In this document: positions 26,272 through 35,361 of the stretch, piece by piece
How positions within the stretch are numbered: the stretch's first letter is position 1
Layout of the letters: each line of letters starts with the position of its first letter
From: JANQRX01 sp963663975
GTDB taxonomy: Bacteria > Pseudomonadota > Alphaproteobacteria > Rhizobiales > Kaistiaceae
Assembly (NCBI GenBank): GCA_963663975.2
Contig: CAXXRA010000015.1
Coordinates: 682,001 to 746,000, forward strand
Direction: 5' to 3'
Length of the DNA: 64,000 nt
The notes under the pieces: generated by a model
The model's input: the letters and a program-made list of their open reading frames with translations, nothing else
Database searches by the model: none
What the model was told of the DNA's origin: nothing
Program-made: the position numbers and the translations under genes

Positions 26272-28117
26272 TCGTCCACCGGTGGGGGTGGCGGCGGGGC
26301 GTCGTCCCCTTCGCGCACGGCGGCCTCGGTCTCGGGCGTCAACGCCTGCGGTTCGCGTCGCGGCGGCGTCAGCGGTTGCGGGATCGGCTGGTTGCCATGC
26401 AGCAATTCCCGGCCCGAAAAAAAGTCACCGGCGAGTTGCAGTTCGAGCCGTTCGAGATCGCGGTTGCGGACATCCTGGACAACCTCGCGCGCCTCCTCAT
26501 CGGGCAGGCCCATTGCGATCAGAGCGGCGGCGCTGAATTCGTTCGCCGATTCGAACGTCTCTCTGATTTCGAAATCGACGCCCGCCTGGACCAGCGCAAT
26601 CGTGTGCGCCCGGTCGTAGGAGCGGGCCAGCACCTTGGCCATGGGGAACTCCGCCTTGGCGATCTCGACCATCTTGTTGACGGCTTCACGGTCGTCGATG
26701 CAGATCGCGATGATCTTGGCGTGGGCGGCTCCGGCGGCCCGGAGCACGTCCAGACGCGAGCCGTCGCCGTAGTAAATCTTGAAGCCGAAACGAGACGCGC
26801 TGCGGATCATTTCGGTGTCCCGGTCGATGATCGAAACGTCGATGCCGCGTGCCAGCAGCGCCTGGCTCGCCACCTGGCCGAAGCGGCCAAAGCCGACAAT
26901 CAGGGCACTGGCCGCCAGTCCGTCGGCCTCCTCGATGCCCTCCATCGAAATCTCGTCATGGGGCAGGAAGCGCCGCACGATCATCGGGCTGAGCGGCGTG
27001 ATTGCCATCGACACCACCACCGCGGCGATCAGTGTGGCCGACAGGCCCGGGTCGAGCGTACCGGCGCCGACCGCCGCGGCGTAGATCACGAAAGCGAACT
27101 CGCCGCTCTGGGCGAGATAGGCTGCCAGCCGCAGCGATGCCGGGTGGTTGAGCCGGAAGACCCGGGCGAGCCGTAGATGGCGGCGAATTTCAGGACGACG
27201 AACACCACCACCACAGCCAGGATGATCGCCCAGTCACGGACGATCAGATCGAGTTGCATGGACATGCCGACGCCGAGGAAGAACAACCCGAGAAGGATGC
27301 CGCGGAAGGGCTCGACCTCGGCCTCGAGCTGGTGACGGAAGGTCGATTCCGACAACAGCACCCCGGCCAGGAACGCCCCCAGCGCCATCGACAAGCCGCC
27401 CGCCTGCATGGCCAGCGCCGCCCCGAGCACCACCAGCAGCGCCGCCGCGGTCATGATTTCACGAGCCGAGGTGGCGGCGAGAAGACTGAACAGCGGATTG
27501 AGCAGATAGAGACCGACCACGATAACGCCGGCGATCGCGGCCAGGGCGATGACGATTTCCGCCAGCCGCGAGGCGTCGGTACCGGCCTCGGTCGGGGCCA
27601 GGAAGGCGACCGCCGCCAGCAGCGGCACGATGGCCAGGTCCTGGAACAGCAGGATCGAGAACGTGTTGCGGCCATGGTCGTCACTGGTCTCGCCGCGCTC
27701 CTGCAGGATCTGCATGACGATGGCCGTCGACGACAGCGACAGCCCGGCCGCGGCCACCAACGCAGTGGTGGGAGCAAATCCGGCCAGGATCCCCGCCACC
27801 GTCAACACGGTGCCGGTGACGATCACCTGGGCAGCACCCAGTCCGAAGATCGCCCGTCGCAGGCTCCATAGCCGAGACGGTTTGACCTCCAGGCCGATGA
27901 CGAACAACAGCATCACCACGCCGAATTCAGCGATGGCCAGAATCGATTCGGGATCGGTGAAGAGCTTGAGACCAAACGGCCCGATGGCGACGCCGGCTGC
28001 GAGGTAACCGATAACGGAACCGAGGCCGATGCGCTTGAAGATGGGAACCGCAACCACTGCCGCGCCGAGCAGCACGACCGCGCTGACCAGTTCCGCTCCG
28101 TTGGTTTCCGTTGCCAC
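26268..28117 (-). pseudogene. KefB/KefC-type cation:proton antiporter (CPA2) with a single-base frameshift
   Basis: Two frames cover one protein. The first (ATG 28117) holds about ten helices of a CPA2 Na+/K+:H+ exchanger and goes out of frame near 27172 after KFAAIYG. The second resumes at once (LARVFRLNHPASLRLAAYL) and continues through the last helix, a RCK/TrkA-N domain (ALIVGFGRFGQVASQALL) and a Pro-rich tail, ending at 26268. One missing base (probably a C in ggcctcgcc) explains the break. Full length would be about 616 aa. It may be a true mutation or a sequencing error. Confidence 0.87.
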
Positions 28118-28350
28118 CGATGACCTCGCGAACGAATCCTAGTCTTCGTGCCGTTCGCTGTCGAGGATCAGCCGCCGGTGCCGACCGCTGTCGGGCGGAT
28201 CACCGAGCCGGTGTCGTGCCCGATGGTCGTGCCGGGTGACACGGAGCCGGTAACCGGGGAACGGCGAGGCCGATGATCGGAAGGGTCTTGCCGCAGCCGC
28301 CCGCGCCGATTGATCACGCCGGGAAATGTTCCCGTCGCGACCCGGCGGCC
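28118..28350. other. Intergenic region, no gene seen
   Basis: The 233 bp between the antiporter start and the first DUF3179 stop contain no supported gene or clear hairpin with a T-run. Confidence 0.4.
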
Positions 28351-29316
28351 CTATTCGGTGCGGATGACGAGCCTCGGTTCAAAGGCGTTGACGACGAAGG
28401 CGAAGGTCACGTCGTGGACGATCGGCGCCCCGTCGCTGGCGCGGGTCACGGTGACGCTGCCGACATCGCGCCCGTCGGCGATGCTGCCGGTATCGAGCGC
28501 CGAGGCCTGTCCCGCCTCCCAGGTGACCACGGCGTCGCCCTCACGAATTTCGCCCTTTTCTCTGAGCAGCGGAACGGAAACGGCAAACAGCGTATCGGCG
28601 CGGACCAGCACCACCCGCTCCATCGCCGGCATGTCCTCCGGCAAGGCGCCGCGGTACAGGAAGGGCGCGGCGGCGGTATCGTATCCACCGTAGGGATTGC
28701 GCCAATATTGCCTCATATCCGGATTGTTGGGGATCAGCACCTTGCCGTCCGGATGCTCGGCGCGAAAACGACCCCAACTGTCCAGTCGCGAGGGAATCAT
28801 ATCCAGTTCGTGGCCGGCATGGGCGCCGACCAGCCCGCGGCCGGAGAATTGCTGCCACCAAGTGTGCGACTGGCGATCGTACATGATCAGGTCGGAATGA
28901 CGAAGTTTCCCGGTGGTGCCGAAATCGCGCCCGACACCGTCCACCGTGGCGTCGAAGACGATGGCCGTGTTGCACAGCGGGCAATAGGTCACCGCAACGG
29001 GTAGGCCGCCGACAACATCGTTGACGATCTCGTGCCACATCATGATGCGCAGCGGATAGGCGCGCGCGTCGCCGTTGATCACCAGGCTGACCACCGGGTC
29101 GACATCGGTGAGATCGCCTTCATCGGCGACCGGCTGGAACAGCGGAGCATCGATCGAGGGGATCTGATCGCGCCAGATCACCGACAGGATTTCCTTCGGG
29201 TCGACCTCGAGCTTGCTGAAGTCCGTTTTCCAGCCCTCTGCCGCCCAGGTCTCGACGTCGGCGGCGGCAGGCGAGGCCATGACCGCAGCCAAAAGAAAGA
29301 GCGCGTTCCTCAACAT
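28351..29316 (-). CDS. DUF3179 domain-containing exported protein, paralogue 1
   Basis: A 321-aa protein with a signal peptide (residues 1-20, cleavage after SPAAA). The DUF3179 core includes ARAYPLRIMMWHEIVND, the paired cysteines in VTYCPLCNTAIVFD, and WWQQFSGRGLVG. The YCPLCN motif is absolutely typical of the family; function is unknown. It lies 64 bp downstream of a second copy and is probably in the same transcript. Confidence 0.9.
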   Translation of the reverse strand: MLRNALFLLAAVMASPAAADVETWAAEGWKTDFSKLEVDPKEILSVIWRDQIPSIDAPLFQPVADEGDLTDVDPVVSLVINGDARAYPLRIMMWHEIVNDVVGGLPVAVTYCPLCNTAIVFDATVDGVGRDFGTTGKLRHSDLIMYDRQSHTWWQQFSGRGLVGAHAGHELDMIPSRLDSWGRFRAEHPDGKVLIPNNPDMRQYWRNPYGGYDTAAAPFLYRGALPEDMPAMERVVLVRADTLFAVSVPLLREKGEIREGDAVVTWEAGQASALDTGSIADGRDVGSVTVTRASDGAPIVHDVTFAFVVNAFEPRLVIRTE

Positions 29317-29380
29317 CGCTGATTGCCCCTGGGTACGGATGACGGGCCTCGGACGCGGGTGCCGGGACCGTCTTCGGTTG

Positions 29381-30466
29381 CTAATTCGTGCGGATGACGA
29401 GCGACGGTTCGAAGGCGTTGACGACAAACGCGAAGGTGACGTCGTGGACCACTGGCGAACCGTCCGAGAGCCGGGTCACCGTCACATTGCCGACATCGCG
29501 ACCATCCTCGATTTTGCCCGTATCGAGCGCCGAGGCCTGGCCGGGCTCCCAAACAAGCTTGACGTCACCTTCGATGATCTGTCCCTCCTGCTCGAGCAGC
29601 GAAATCGTATACGCGCTCGGCTCGCCGTCGCGAACAAGCACCACACGCTCCATCGCCGGCATGTTGTCGGGCAGCGCACCGCGGAACAGGAACGGCGAAT
29701 TTGCGGTGTCATAGCCGCCATAGGGGTTGCGCCAATACTGGCGCATGCGCGGGTTGTTGGGCACCAGCACCTGACCGTCCGGATGTTCGGCCTTGAAGCG
29801 GCCCCAGCTGTCGAGCCGCGACGGGATCATGGTCAGCTTTTCACCGGTGTGCTGACCGATGATTCCCCTGCCCGAAAATTGCTGCCACCAGGTTTCGCTC
29901 TGGCGGTCATACATGACCAGATCGGAATGGCGGAGTTTACCGGTGGTCCCGAAATCGCGCGCGATGCCGTCGACGGTGGCATCGAAGACGATGGCGGCGT
30001 TGCACAGAGGACAATAGGTCACCGCAACCGGCGTACCGCCGACCACGTCGTTGGCGATCTCATGCCACATCATGATGCGCAGCGGATAGGCGCGCGCGTC
30101 GCCATTGACCACCAGGCTGATCACCGGCTCGCGGTCGGGGATCGAATCTTCGTCGGCGACGGCGATGAACTCCGGATTGTCGATCGACGGAATGCCGTCA
30201 CGGGGCGGGCCTCCGGAAAGAATCTCGCCGACATCGATCTCAATCCGCGAGAAGTCGGTCTTCCAGCCTTCCCGCTGCCAGCTTCTGATCGTCGGGTTCG
30301 ACAGAATTTCGGAGGCTTCCGCCGACTGCACCAGTTGCGCGCCGGTCTGCTCCGGCGTTGTGGCCTGCCGGATAGCGCCGACCTCGTTCGGTCGGGAGCC
30401 GAGGAAAAACGCCGCGGCGGCGGCCGCGAGCACAAGGACTATGACGACGAGCGGGAACCGGGCCAT
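29381..30466 (-). CDS. DUF3179 domain-containing protein, paralogue 2 (membrane-anchored)
   Basis: A 361-aa paralogue of the downstream gene. It differs at the N-terminus, where one helix (residues 4-25) and a 40-residue spacer replace a cleaved signal peptide. The core has the same YCPLCNAAIVFDATVDG motif, and long stretches such as IPSRLDSWGRFKAEHPDG are nearly identical between copies. This indicates tandem duplication with retained selection. No function is known. Confidence 0.9.
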   Translation of the reverse strand: MARFPLVVIVLVLAAAAAAFFLGSRPNEVGAIRQATTPEQTGAQLVQSAEASEILSNPTIRSWQREGWKTDFSRIEIDVGEILSGGPPRDGIPSIDNPEFIAVADEDSIPDREPVISLVVNGDARAYPLRIMMWHEIANDVVGGTPVAVTYCPLCNAAIVFDATVDGIARDFGTTGKLRHSDLVMYDRQSETWWQQFSGRGIIGQHTGEKLTMIPSRLDSWGRFKAEHPDGQVLVPNNPRMRQYWRNPYGGYDTANSPFLFRGALPDNMPAMERVVLVRDGEPSAYTISLLEQEGQIIEGDVKLVWEPGQASALDTGKIEDGRDVGNVTVTRLSDGSPVVHDVTFAFVVNAFEPSLVIRTN

Positions 30467-30564
30467 GGGATGTCTCCTTCGACCCGGAAATGTCGCGCAT
30501 TCCCGGCCGATAACCACTCAATAAACTTCACATACGCGTGACAGTCGGGGCCCCCTGCCGGCCG

Positions 30565-31989
30565 TCAGGCAGCGGCGGTTCCCCCGACCGTAAGCTGGTT
30601 GATCCGCAGCGTCGGCTGACCGACGCCAACCGGCACGCCCTGGCCATTCTTGCCGCAAGTTCCTACCCCGGGATCGAGCTTCATGTCGTTGCCGATCATC
30701 GGCACGCGGGTGAGCGCGTCGGGTCCGTTGCCGATCAGCATGGCGCCTTTGAGCGCGGCACCGATCCGGCCGTCCTCGATTCGGTAGGCCTCGGTGCACG
30801 AGAAAACGAACTTGCCTGATGTGATGTCGACCTGGCCGCCACCGAACGACACTGCGTAAACGCCGTTTTTGACCGATTCCAGAATCTCTTCGGGCTCGTG
30901 TGCGCCGCCCAGCATGAAGGTGTTGGTCATCCGCGGCATCGGCGTGTGGGCGTAGGATTGACGACGGCCATTGCCGGTCGGTTCCATGCCCATCAGCCGC
31001 GCGTTTTGGCGATCCTGCATGTAACCGACCAGGATGCCGTCCTCGATCAGCGTGGTCGCTGCGGTCGGCGTGCCCTCATCGTCAATGGTCAGCGACCCGC
31101 GGCGATCGGGGATCGTCCCGTCGTCGATGACGGTTACCCCGGGCGAGGCCACCCGCTCCCCCATCAGCCCCGAGAATGCGCTTTCCTGCTTGCGGTTGAA
31201 GTCGCCCTCCAGACCATGTCCGACGGCCTCGTGGAGCAGGATTCCCGGCCATCCCGGCCCCAGCACGACATCCAGGGTTCCGGCTGGCGCGGGCACCGCC
31301 GACAGGTTCACCATTGCCTGGCGAAAAGCCTCGTCAACCACGCCCTGCCAGCTATGGTCGGTGACGAACTGACCGAATCCCTCGCGCCCTCCGATGCCGT
31401 AGGACCCGGATTCCTGACGGTCGCCTTCGCCCACGACCACGGCCACATTGACCCTGACCAGCGGACGTACATCGCGCACGAACGTGCCATCGGCGCGCAG
31501 TATCTCGACGATCTGATGGGAGCCGGCCAGCGAAGCGGTGACCTGCCGGACCCGATCGTCCTTTGAGCGGGCGTAGTCGTCGATGGCTTCGAGCAGCTTC
31601 ACCTTGTCGGCGAAGGTCGGACTGCCGATCGGATTTTGGTCGCTGTAAAGCGACACATTGGTGCCCCGGGGCGCCTCGGCATAGCTGCCGTTGTGACCCG
31701 CCTTGACCGCCTGGACGGCATCGCTGGCGCGTCGCAGGGCCGCCTCGGAAATTTCGCTCGAATGAGCGTAGCCGGCCGCCTCTCCGGCAACCGCACGCAG
31801 CCCGAAACCCTGGGTGGTGTCGTAGGTGGCCGACTTCAGCCGCCCGTTGTCGAAAACCAGGCCTTCGGCCTGCAGATATTCCAGGTAAAGCTCGCCGTCG
31901 TCAGCTCCATGGAGGGCTTCCGAAAGTATCTTGGCGGCCTGGTCCCGGCCGACCTCGGCATGATCGAGAATGGAGTGCTCGGCGGCCAT
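30565..31989 (-). CDS. tldD: Metalloprotease TldD
   Basis: A 474-aa protein of the TldD/PmbA family. The zinc site HEAVGHGLEGD is at about residues 253-263, with the later GMEPTGNGRRQSYAHTPMPR segment. TldD acts with TldE/PmbA to process peptides such as microcins and antitoxins and to remove leader peptides; PmbA is not in this window. Length is normal. Confidence 0.95.
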   Translation of the reverse strand: MAAEHSILDHAEVGRDQAAKILSEALHGADDGELYLEYLQAEGLVFDNGRLKSATYDTTQGFGLRAVAGEAAGYAHSSEISEAALRRASDAVQAVKAGHNGSYAEAPRGTNVSLYSDQNPIGSPTFADKVKLLEAIDDYARSKDDRVRQVTASLAGSHQIVEILRADGTFVRDVRPLVRVNVAVVVGEGDRQESGSYGIGGREGFGQFVTDHSWQGVVDEAFRQAMVNLSAVPAPAGTLDVVLGPGWPGILLHEAVGHGLEGDFNRKQESAFSGLMGERVASPGVTVIDDGTIPDRRGSLTIDDEGTPTAATTLIEDGILVGYMQDRQNARLMGMEPTGNGRRQSYAHTPMPRMTNTFMLGGAHEPEEILESVKNGVYAVSFGGGQVDITSGKFVFSCTEAYRIEDGRIGAALKGAMLIGNGPDALTRVPMIGNDMKLDPGVGTCGKNGQGVPVGVGQPTLRINQLTVGGTAAA

Positions 31990-32134
31990 GAGATTGCCTC
32001 CCTTGGTTTTTCCCGGTTGCGCCTCGAATGGGAACGCTTCCGTCAGATAGTGTCGGGCGATGCTGACGCAATCGTCGGTGCGCCATTTAACCGTTTCGTT
32101 TCGGGAGAGAGAGCCGGTACGCGCTGGAAGGGCT

Positions 32135-33277
32135 CTAGCTGTGAAGCTTCAACAGGTTGTCCCGGTTCAGGCCGAGTCGGCTGATTGGTGTTTGTCGATT
32201 GAGGCTGGCATGGGGTCGATGCCAGTTGTAGCGGTGCTGCCATTTCGGCAGATCTGCTTTTCGCTGGTCTGAGTTGTGGAATTCGGTTGCGTAGGCCCAT
32301 TCTCGCAACATTGTCTGGATGAAGCGTTCGGCCTTGCCGTTGGTCTGAGGCGTGTAGGGTTTGGTGCGGATATGCTTGATGGTGAGCCTTCGGCAGGCAT
32401 CGCGGAAGGCCTTGGATCTGTAGCATGATCCATTGTCGGTCATGACGCGGGTGATGGTAACGCCGAGGGTGGCAAAGTAGGTTACGGCGGCTTCGAGGAA
32501 GGCCACGGCGCTTTCCTTTTTCTCGTTCGGGAAGATGTCGGCAAAGCCGATGCGGGAATGGTCGTCGATGGCGACGTGGACATACTCCCAACCGGGCGCG
32601 GTGCCGTTATGGCGCTGGTTGCTCTGGCGCCTGCGATCGCCGGTGATGCGATGGCCGACACGATTGAAGCGACCGAGCTTCTTGATGTCCATATGGATGA
32701 TTTCGCCTGGCGTTTCGCGCTCATAGCGCGGGCGTGGCTGGTTGGGCTCGAGGGCGGACTCCCAACCGGGCGCGGTGCCGTTATGGCGCTGGTTGCTCTG
32801 GCGCCTGCGATCGCCGGTGATGCGATGGCCGACACGATTGAAGCGACCGAGCTTCTTGATGTCCATATGGATGATTTCGCCTGGCGTTTCGCGCTCATAG
32901 CGCGGGCGTGGCTGGTTGGGCTCGAGGGCGGACAACAGGCTGAGGCCACGCCGCTTGAGAATACGGCTGACGGTCGCCCGGCTGAGGCCGAGTTCCTGGG
33001 CGATGTGGTCCTGCGTGCAACGAGCCCGGCGCAAGACCTCGACCGCTTCGCCGGTGGCCCAAGGCGTTTGGCTTGGCGAGGAATGGGGCCTGGAGGACCG
33101 GTCGGCAAGCCCGGCAATGCCCTCCGCGCGAAACCGGCCCAACCACTTGGCGACGGTCTTGGCCGTTGTCTTGAAACGGCGTGCGGCCTGAGCCTTCGTC
33201 ATGGCCTCATCCATGACGGCGCAAACCATGGCCTCTCGACCTTTCGGCGTAAGATGGGCATTCTGGTGAACGTCCAT
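32135..33277 (-). CDS. IS481-family transposase with 58-residue internal duplication
   Basis: The frame (380 aa, ATG 33277 after GGAGG) is open but carries two tandem copies of the segment beginning SALEPNQPRPRYERETPGE and ending NGTAPGWE. That segment includes the first catalytic Asp region (IIHMDIKKLGR). The later Asp (VMTDNGSCYRS) and Glu (NGKAERFIQTML) are single. The repeat probably distorts the DDE core, so activity is doubtful. The stop codon TAG lies outside the element, in the duplicated target CTAG. Confidence 0.9.
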   Translation of the reverse strand: MDVHQNAHLTPKGREAMVCAVMDEAMTKAQAARRFKTTAKTVAKWLGRFRAEGIAGLADRSSRPHSSPSQTPWATGEAVEVLRRARCTQDHIAQELGLSRATVSRILKRRGLSLLSALEPNQPRPRYERETPGEIIHMDIKKLGRFNRVGHRITGDRRRQSNQRHNGTAPGWESALEPNQPRPRYERETPGEIIHMDIKKLGRFNRVGHRITGDRRRQSNQRHNGTAPGWEYVHVAIDDHSRIGFADIFPNEKKESAVAFLEAAVTYFATLGVTITRVMTDNGSCYRSKAFRDACRRLTIKHIRTKPYTPQTNGKAERFIQTMLREWAYATEFHNSDQRKADLPKWQHRYNWHRPHASLNRQTPISRLGLNRDNLLKLHS

Positions 33278-33360
33278 TCGGTCCTCCGGAGAATCACTGA
33301 CGTTGGCTGACATCAGCTTCTCTCGACAGGACCGAATGGACAACGTCCTGAAAATTCACA
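32140..33360 (-). mobile_element. IS481-family element, copy A, with internal duplication
   Basis: 1221 bp bounded by imperfect inverted repeats (tgtgaagcttcaacaggttg at 32140 and, inverted, tgtgaattttcaggacgttg at 33360). TCTAGC flanks both sides (32134-32139 and 33361-33366), a 6-bp duplication of the NCTAGN form. It is 174 bp longer than copy C because of an in-frame tandem duplication inside the transposase. Confidence 0.94.
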
Positions 33361-33361
33361 T

Positions 33362-34117
33362 CTAGCGCAGGCTGCTGTAACCCGGCCCGAAGCCGGCCAG
33401 TGCGATGGGGATGCCGACGCCTTCTTCCGGCGTCTGGAAGATGACGAAAGTGGCGATATTGCCGTTCCGCATCTGCTCGATCAAATTGCCTTCCAGAATG
33501 ACCTCGGCGACGCAGCCACGCGGTGTGCAGCGCACGAAACTGGCACGGCCGAAATCCTCTTCGTCGATCCTCAGGCCGAGTCCCCTTGGCAGAAATACCC
33601 CGAGTGGCGCGACAACCCTCAACAGTTGCGCCTGACCATCGGCGGTCTTCAGGACGATGACGATCAGGCCGACATTTTCACGATCCTCGGCGGTCACAAA
33701 CTGCATCAGGAAGCACTGTTCGTTGAGCGCACCGGCGGGTGTGTCGCAACGCAACTGCCAGTCTCCATGTGACGACCGCAAGGGCGGAAGGTCCTGGGTC
33801 GGCGGCGCAATGGACACCGCCGCGCGCGGTACCGAGGTCTGCGCCGGTACCTGCTGGGGCGGCGGCGCGGCTTGCTGGAGGGGAGCGGTTGCGGTGACCC
33901 GGGCCGGTTGCGAATCGGCGACCCGTGCGCCGCCGCGATTGTCGAAGGCGCCCAGCACAAACAGGACGATGGCGATGCCGACCACGATCGCCAGCAGGGC
34001 GGCGATAATCGCCAGGACCGGAACCAGGCGGCTGCGCCGCGGCGCCGGCTCGTCATCGTAAAGATGGTCGGTGTGGGCTGGTTCGTCGTCGTACATGCGC
34101 TCTTGCCATCCATTCAT
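33362..34117 (-). CDS. Invasion-associated locus B (IalB) family protein
   Basis: A 251-aa protein: an acidic N-terminus (DDEPA repeated), one helix at residues 34-56, a Pro/Gln-rich spacer, then an IalB domain (DWQLRCDT at about 117, CFLMQFVTAED, RCTPRGCVAEV) with the typical four cysteines. The domain should be periplasmic. Family members are found near oxidase genes in many alphaproteobacteria; function is poorly known. Its TAG stop is inside the CTAG used by IS481 copy A. Confidence 0.85.
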   Translation of the reverse strand: MNGWQERMYDDEPAHTDHLYDDEPAPRRSRLVPVLAIIAALLAIVVGIAIVLFVLGAFDNRGGARVADSQPARVTATAPLQQAAPPPQQVPAQTSVPRAAVSIAPPTQDLPPLRSSHGDWQLRCDTPAGALNEQCFLMQFVTAEDRENVGLIVIVLKTADGQAQLLRVVAPLGVFLPRGLGLRIDEEDFGRASFVRCTPRGCVAEVILEGNLIEQMRNGNIATFVIFQTPEEGVGIPIALAGFGPGYSSLR

Positions 34118-34440
34118 GGATGGCGCCTATGATCACAAGATCCGAATCTTCGCTCGATTGGCGCGATATACTGCATCAAACCGGGGCCGGATGGAATGGC
34201 GGTCCGGCCCTGCAACCGGTGAGCCGCCGCGGTTTGGACGAAAGCGCCGTTTTGCCGCACCAGGTGAGGCGTTCCTGCGTTGCGAGGGCGGTCGGCATAT
34301 GGTTCTTCTGAGGTAACTCGGCGTGGTCGCGCGTTGCCGAATGGACCATCTCGGGTGGGCCGGAAAAACGGGCGACGGGTATGAGCGGCGGATTTGAACG
34401 GCGCCGGCGTCCGGGGGCAGACATGCTGGAGACCATTCCG

Positions 34441-35322
34441 ATGAGACGTTTGTTGCTGCTGGGAGCGGGTATTGTTGTGCCCGCCGCCCCGGCATTTGCC
34501 AGCCAACCGCTTCCCTGGCAGATCGGTTTTCAGCCGGCGGCATCGCCGATCATGGAAATGATCCAACGCTTCAGCGATGGTTTGATGATCGTCATCAGCT
34601 TGATCGTGGCGGTGGTGCTCGGTCTGCTGCTCTACTGCATGTTTCGTTTTCGCGCCGGCCGAAACCCGGTTCCGTCGAACGTCAGCCACCACACGGTGAT
34701 CGAGGTCATCTGGACCGTTGTCCCGATTCTGGTCCTGGTGGGTATCGCCGTGCCGTCGTTTTCGCTGATGTTCGCCCAGCACGATCCGGCGCGGGCGATC
34801 CCCGGCTTCAATCCCGACAGCGATCGCCAGTTGACGATCAAGGCGACCGGCGTCACCTGGTACTGGACCTACCAGTATCCCGATAATGGCGACATCGAAT
34901 TCGATTCCTTCATGCTTGATGACGAGGCGCTGGCGGCAAATCCCGACGCCGGCCCGAGGCTGCTGGCCGTCGATAACGCCATGGTGGTGCCGGTTGGCAC
35001 CGTGATCCGGCTCCACGTCATTGGCGCCGACTTCCTTCACGCCTTCGCCGTTCCTGCACTTGGCGTCAAGATAGACGCCGTTCCGGGGCGGCTGAACGAG
35101 ACTTGGTTCCGCGCCGACCGCGAGGGGATCTATTATGGCCAGTGCTCCGAGCTTTGCGGGCGCGGCCATGCATTCATGCCGATCGCCGTACGTGCCGTTG
35201 GTGAGGCGCAGTTCGACGCCTGGGCGGCGGCCGCAGTCGATGATCTGGACGCGGCCAACGCGCTGCTGGCCGAAGCCGGTTCGCTCGACACCACCATGGT
35301 CGCTCAGGTGGCCCACCGCTAG
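34441..35322 (+). CDS. coxB: Cytochrome c oxidase subunit II
   Basis: A 293-aa protein with a signal peptide (MRRLLLLGAGIVVPAAPAFA), two transmembrane helices (about residues 38-60 and 80-102) and a C-terminal cupredoxin domain. The CuA site is intact: the upstream His in DFLHAFAVPALG and CSELCGRGHAFM near residue 240. It accepts electrons from cytochrome c. Earlier in-frame starts exist at 34381 and 34423; the start at 34441 gives the cleanest signal peptide. First gene of the oxidase cluster. Confidence 0.95.
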   Translation: MRRLLLLGAGIVVPAAPAFASQPLPWQIGFQPAASPIMEMIQRFSDGLMIVISLIVAVVLGLLLYCMFRFRAGRNPVPSNVSHHTVIEVIWTVVPILVLVGIAVPSFSLMFAQHDPARAIPGFNPDSDRQLTIKATGVTWYWTYQYPDNGDIEFDSFMLDDEALAANPDAGPRLLAVDNAMVVPVGTVIRLHVIGADFLHAFAVPALGVKIDAVPGRLNETWFRADREGIYYGQCSELCGRGHAFMPIAVRAVGEAQFDAWAAAAVDDLDAANALLAEAGSLDTTMVAQVAHR

Positions 35323-35361
35323 ATCGCCCGGGCGGGCGCTTCGGCTGAAGGAGACGGGTCG

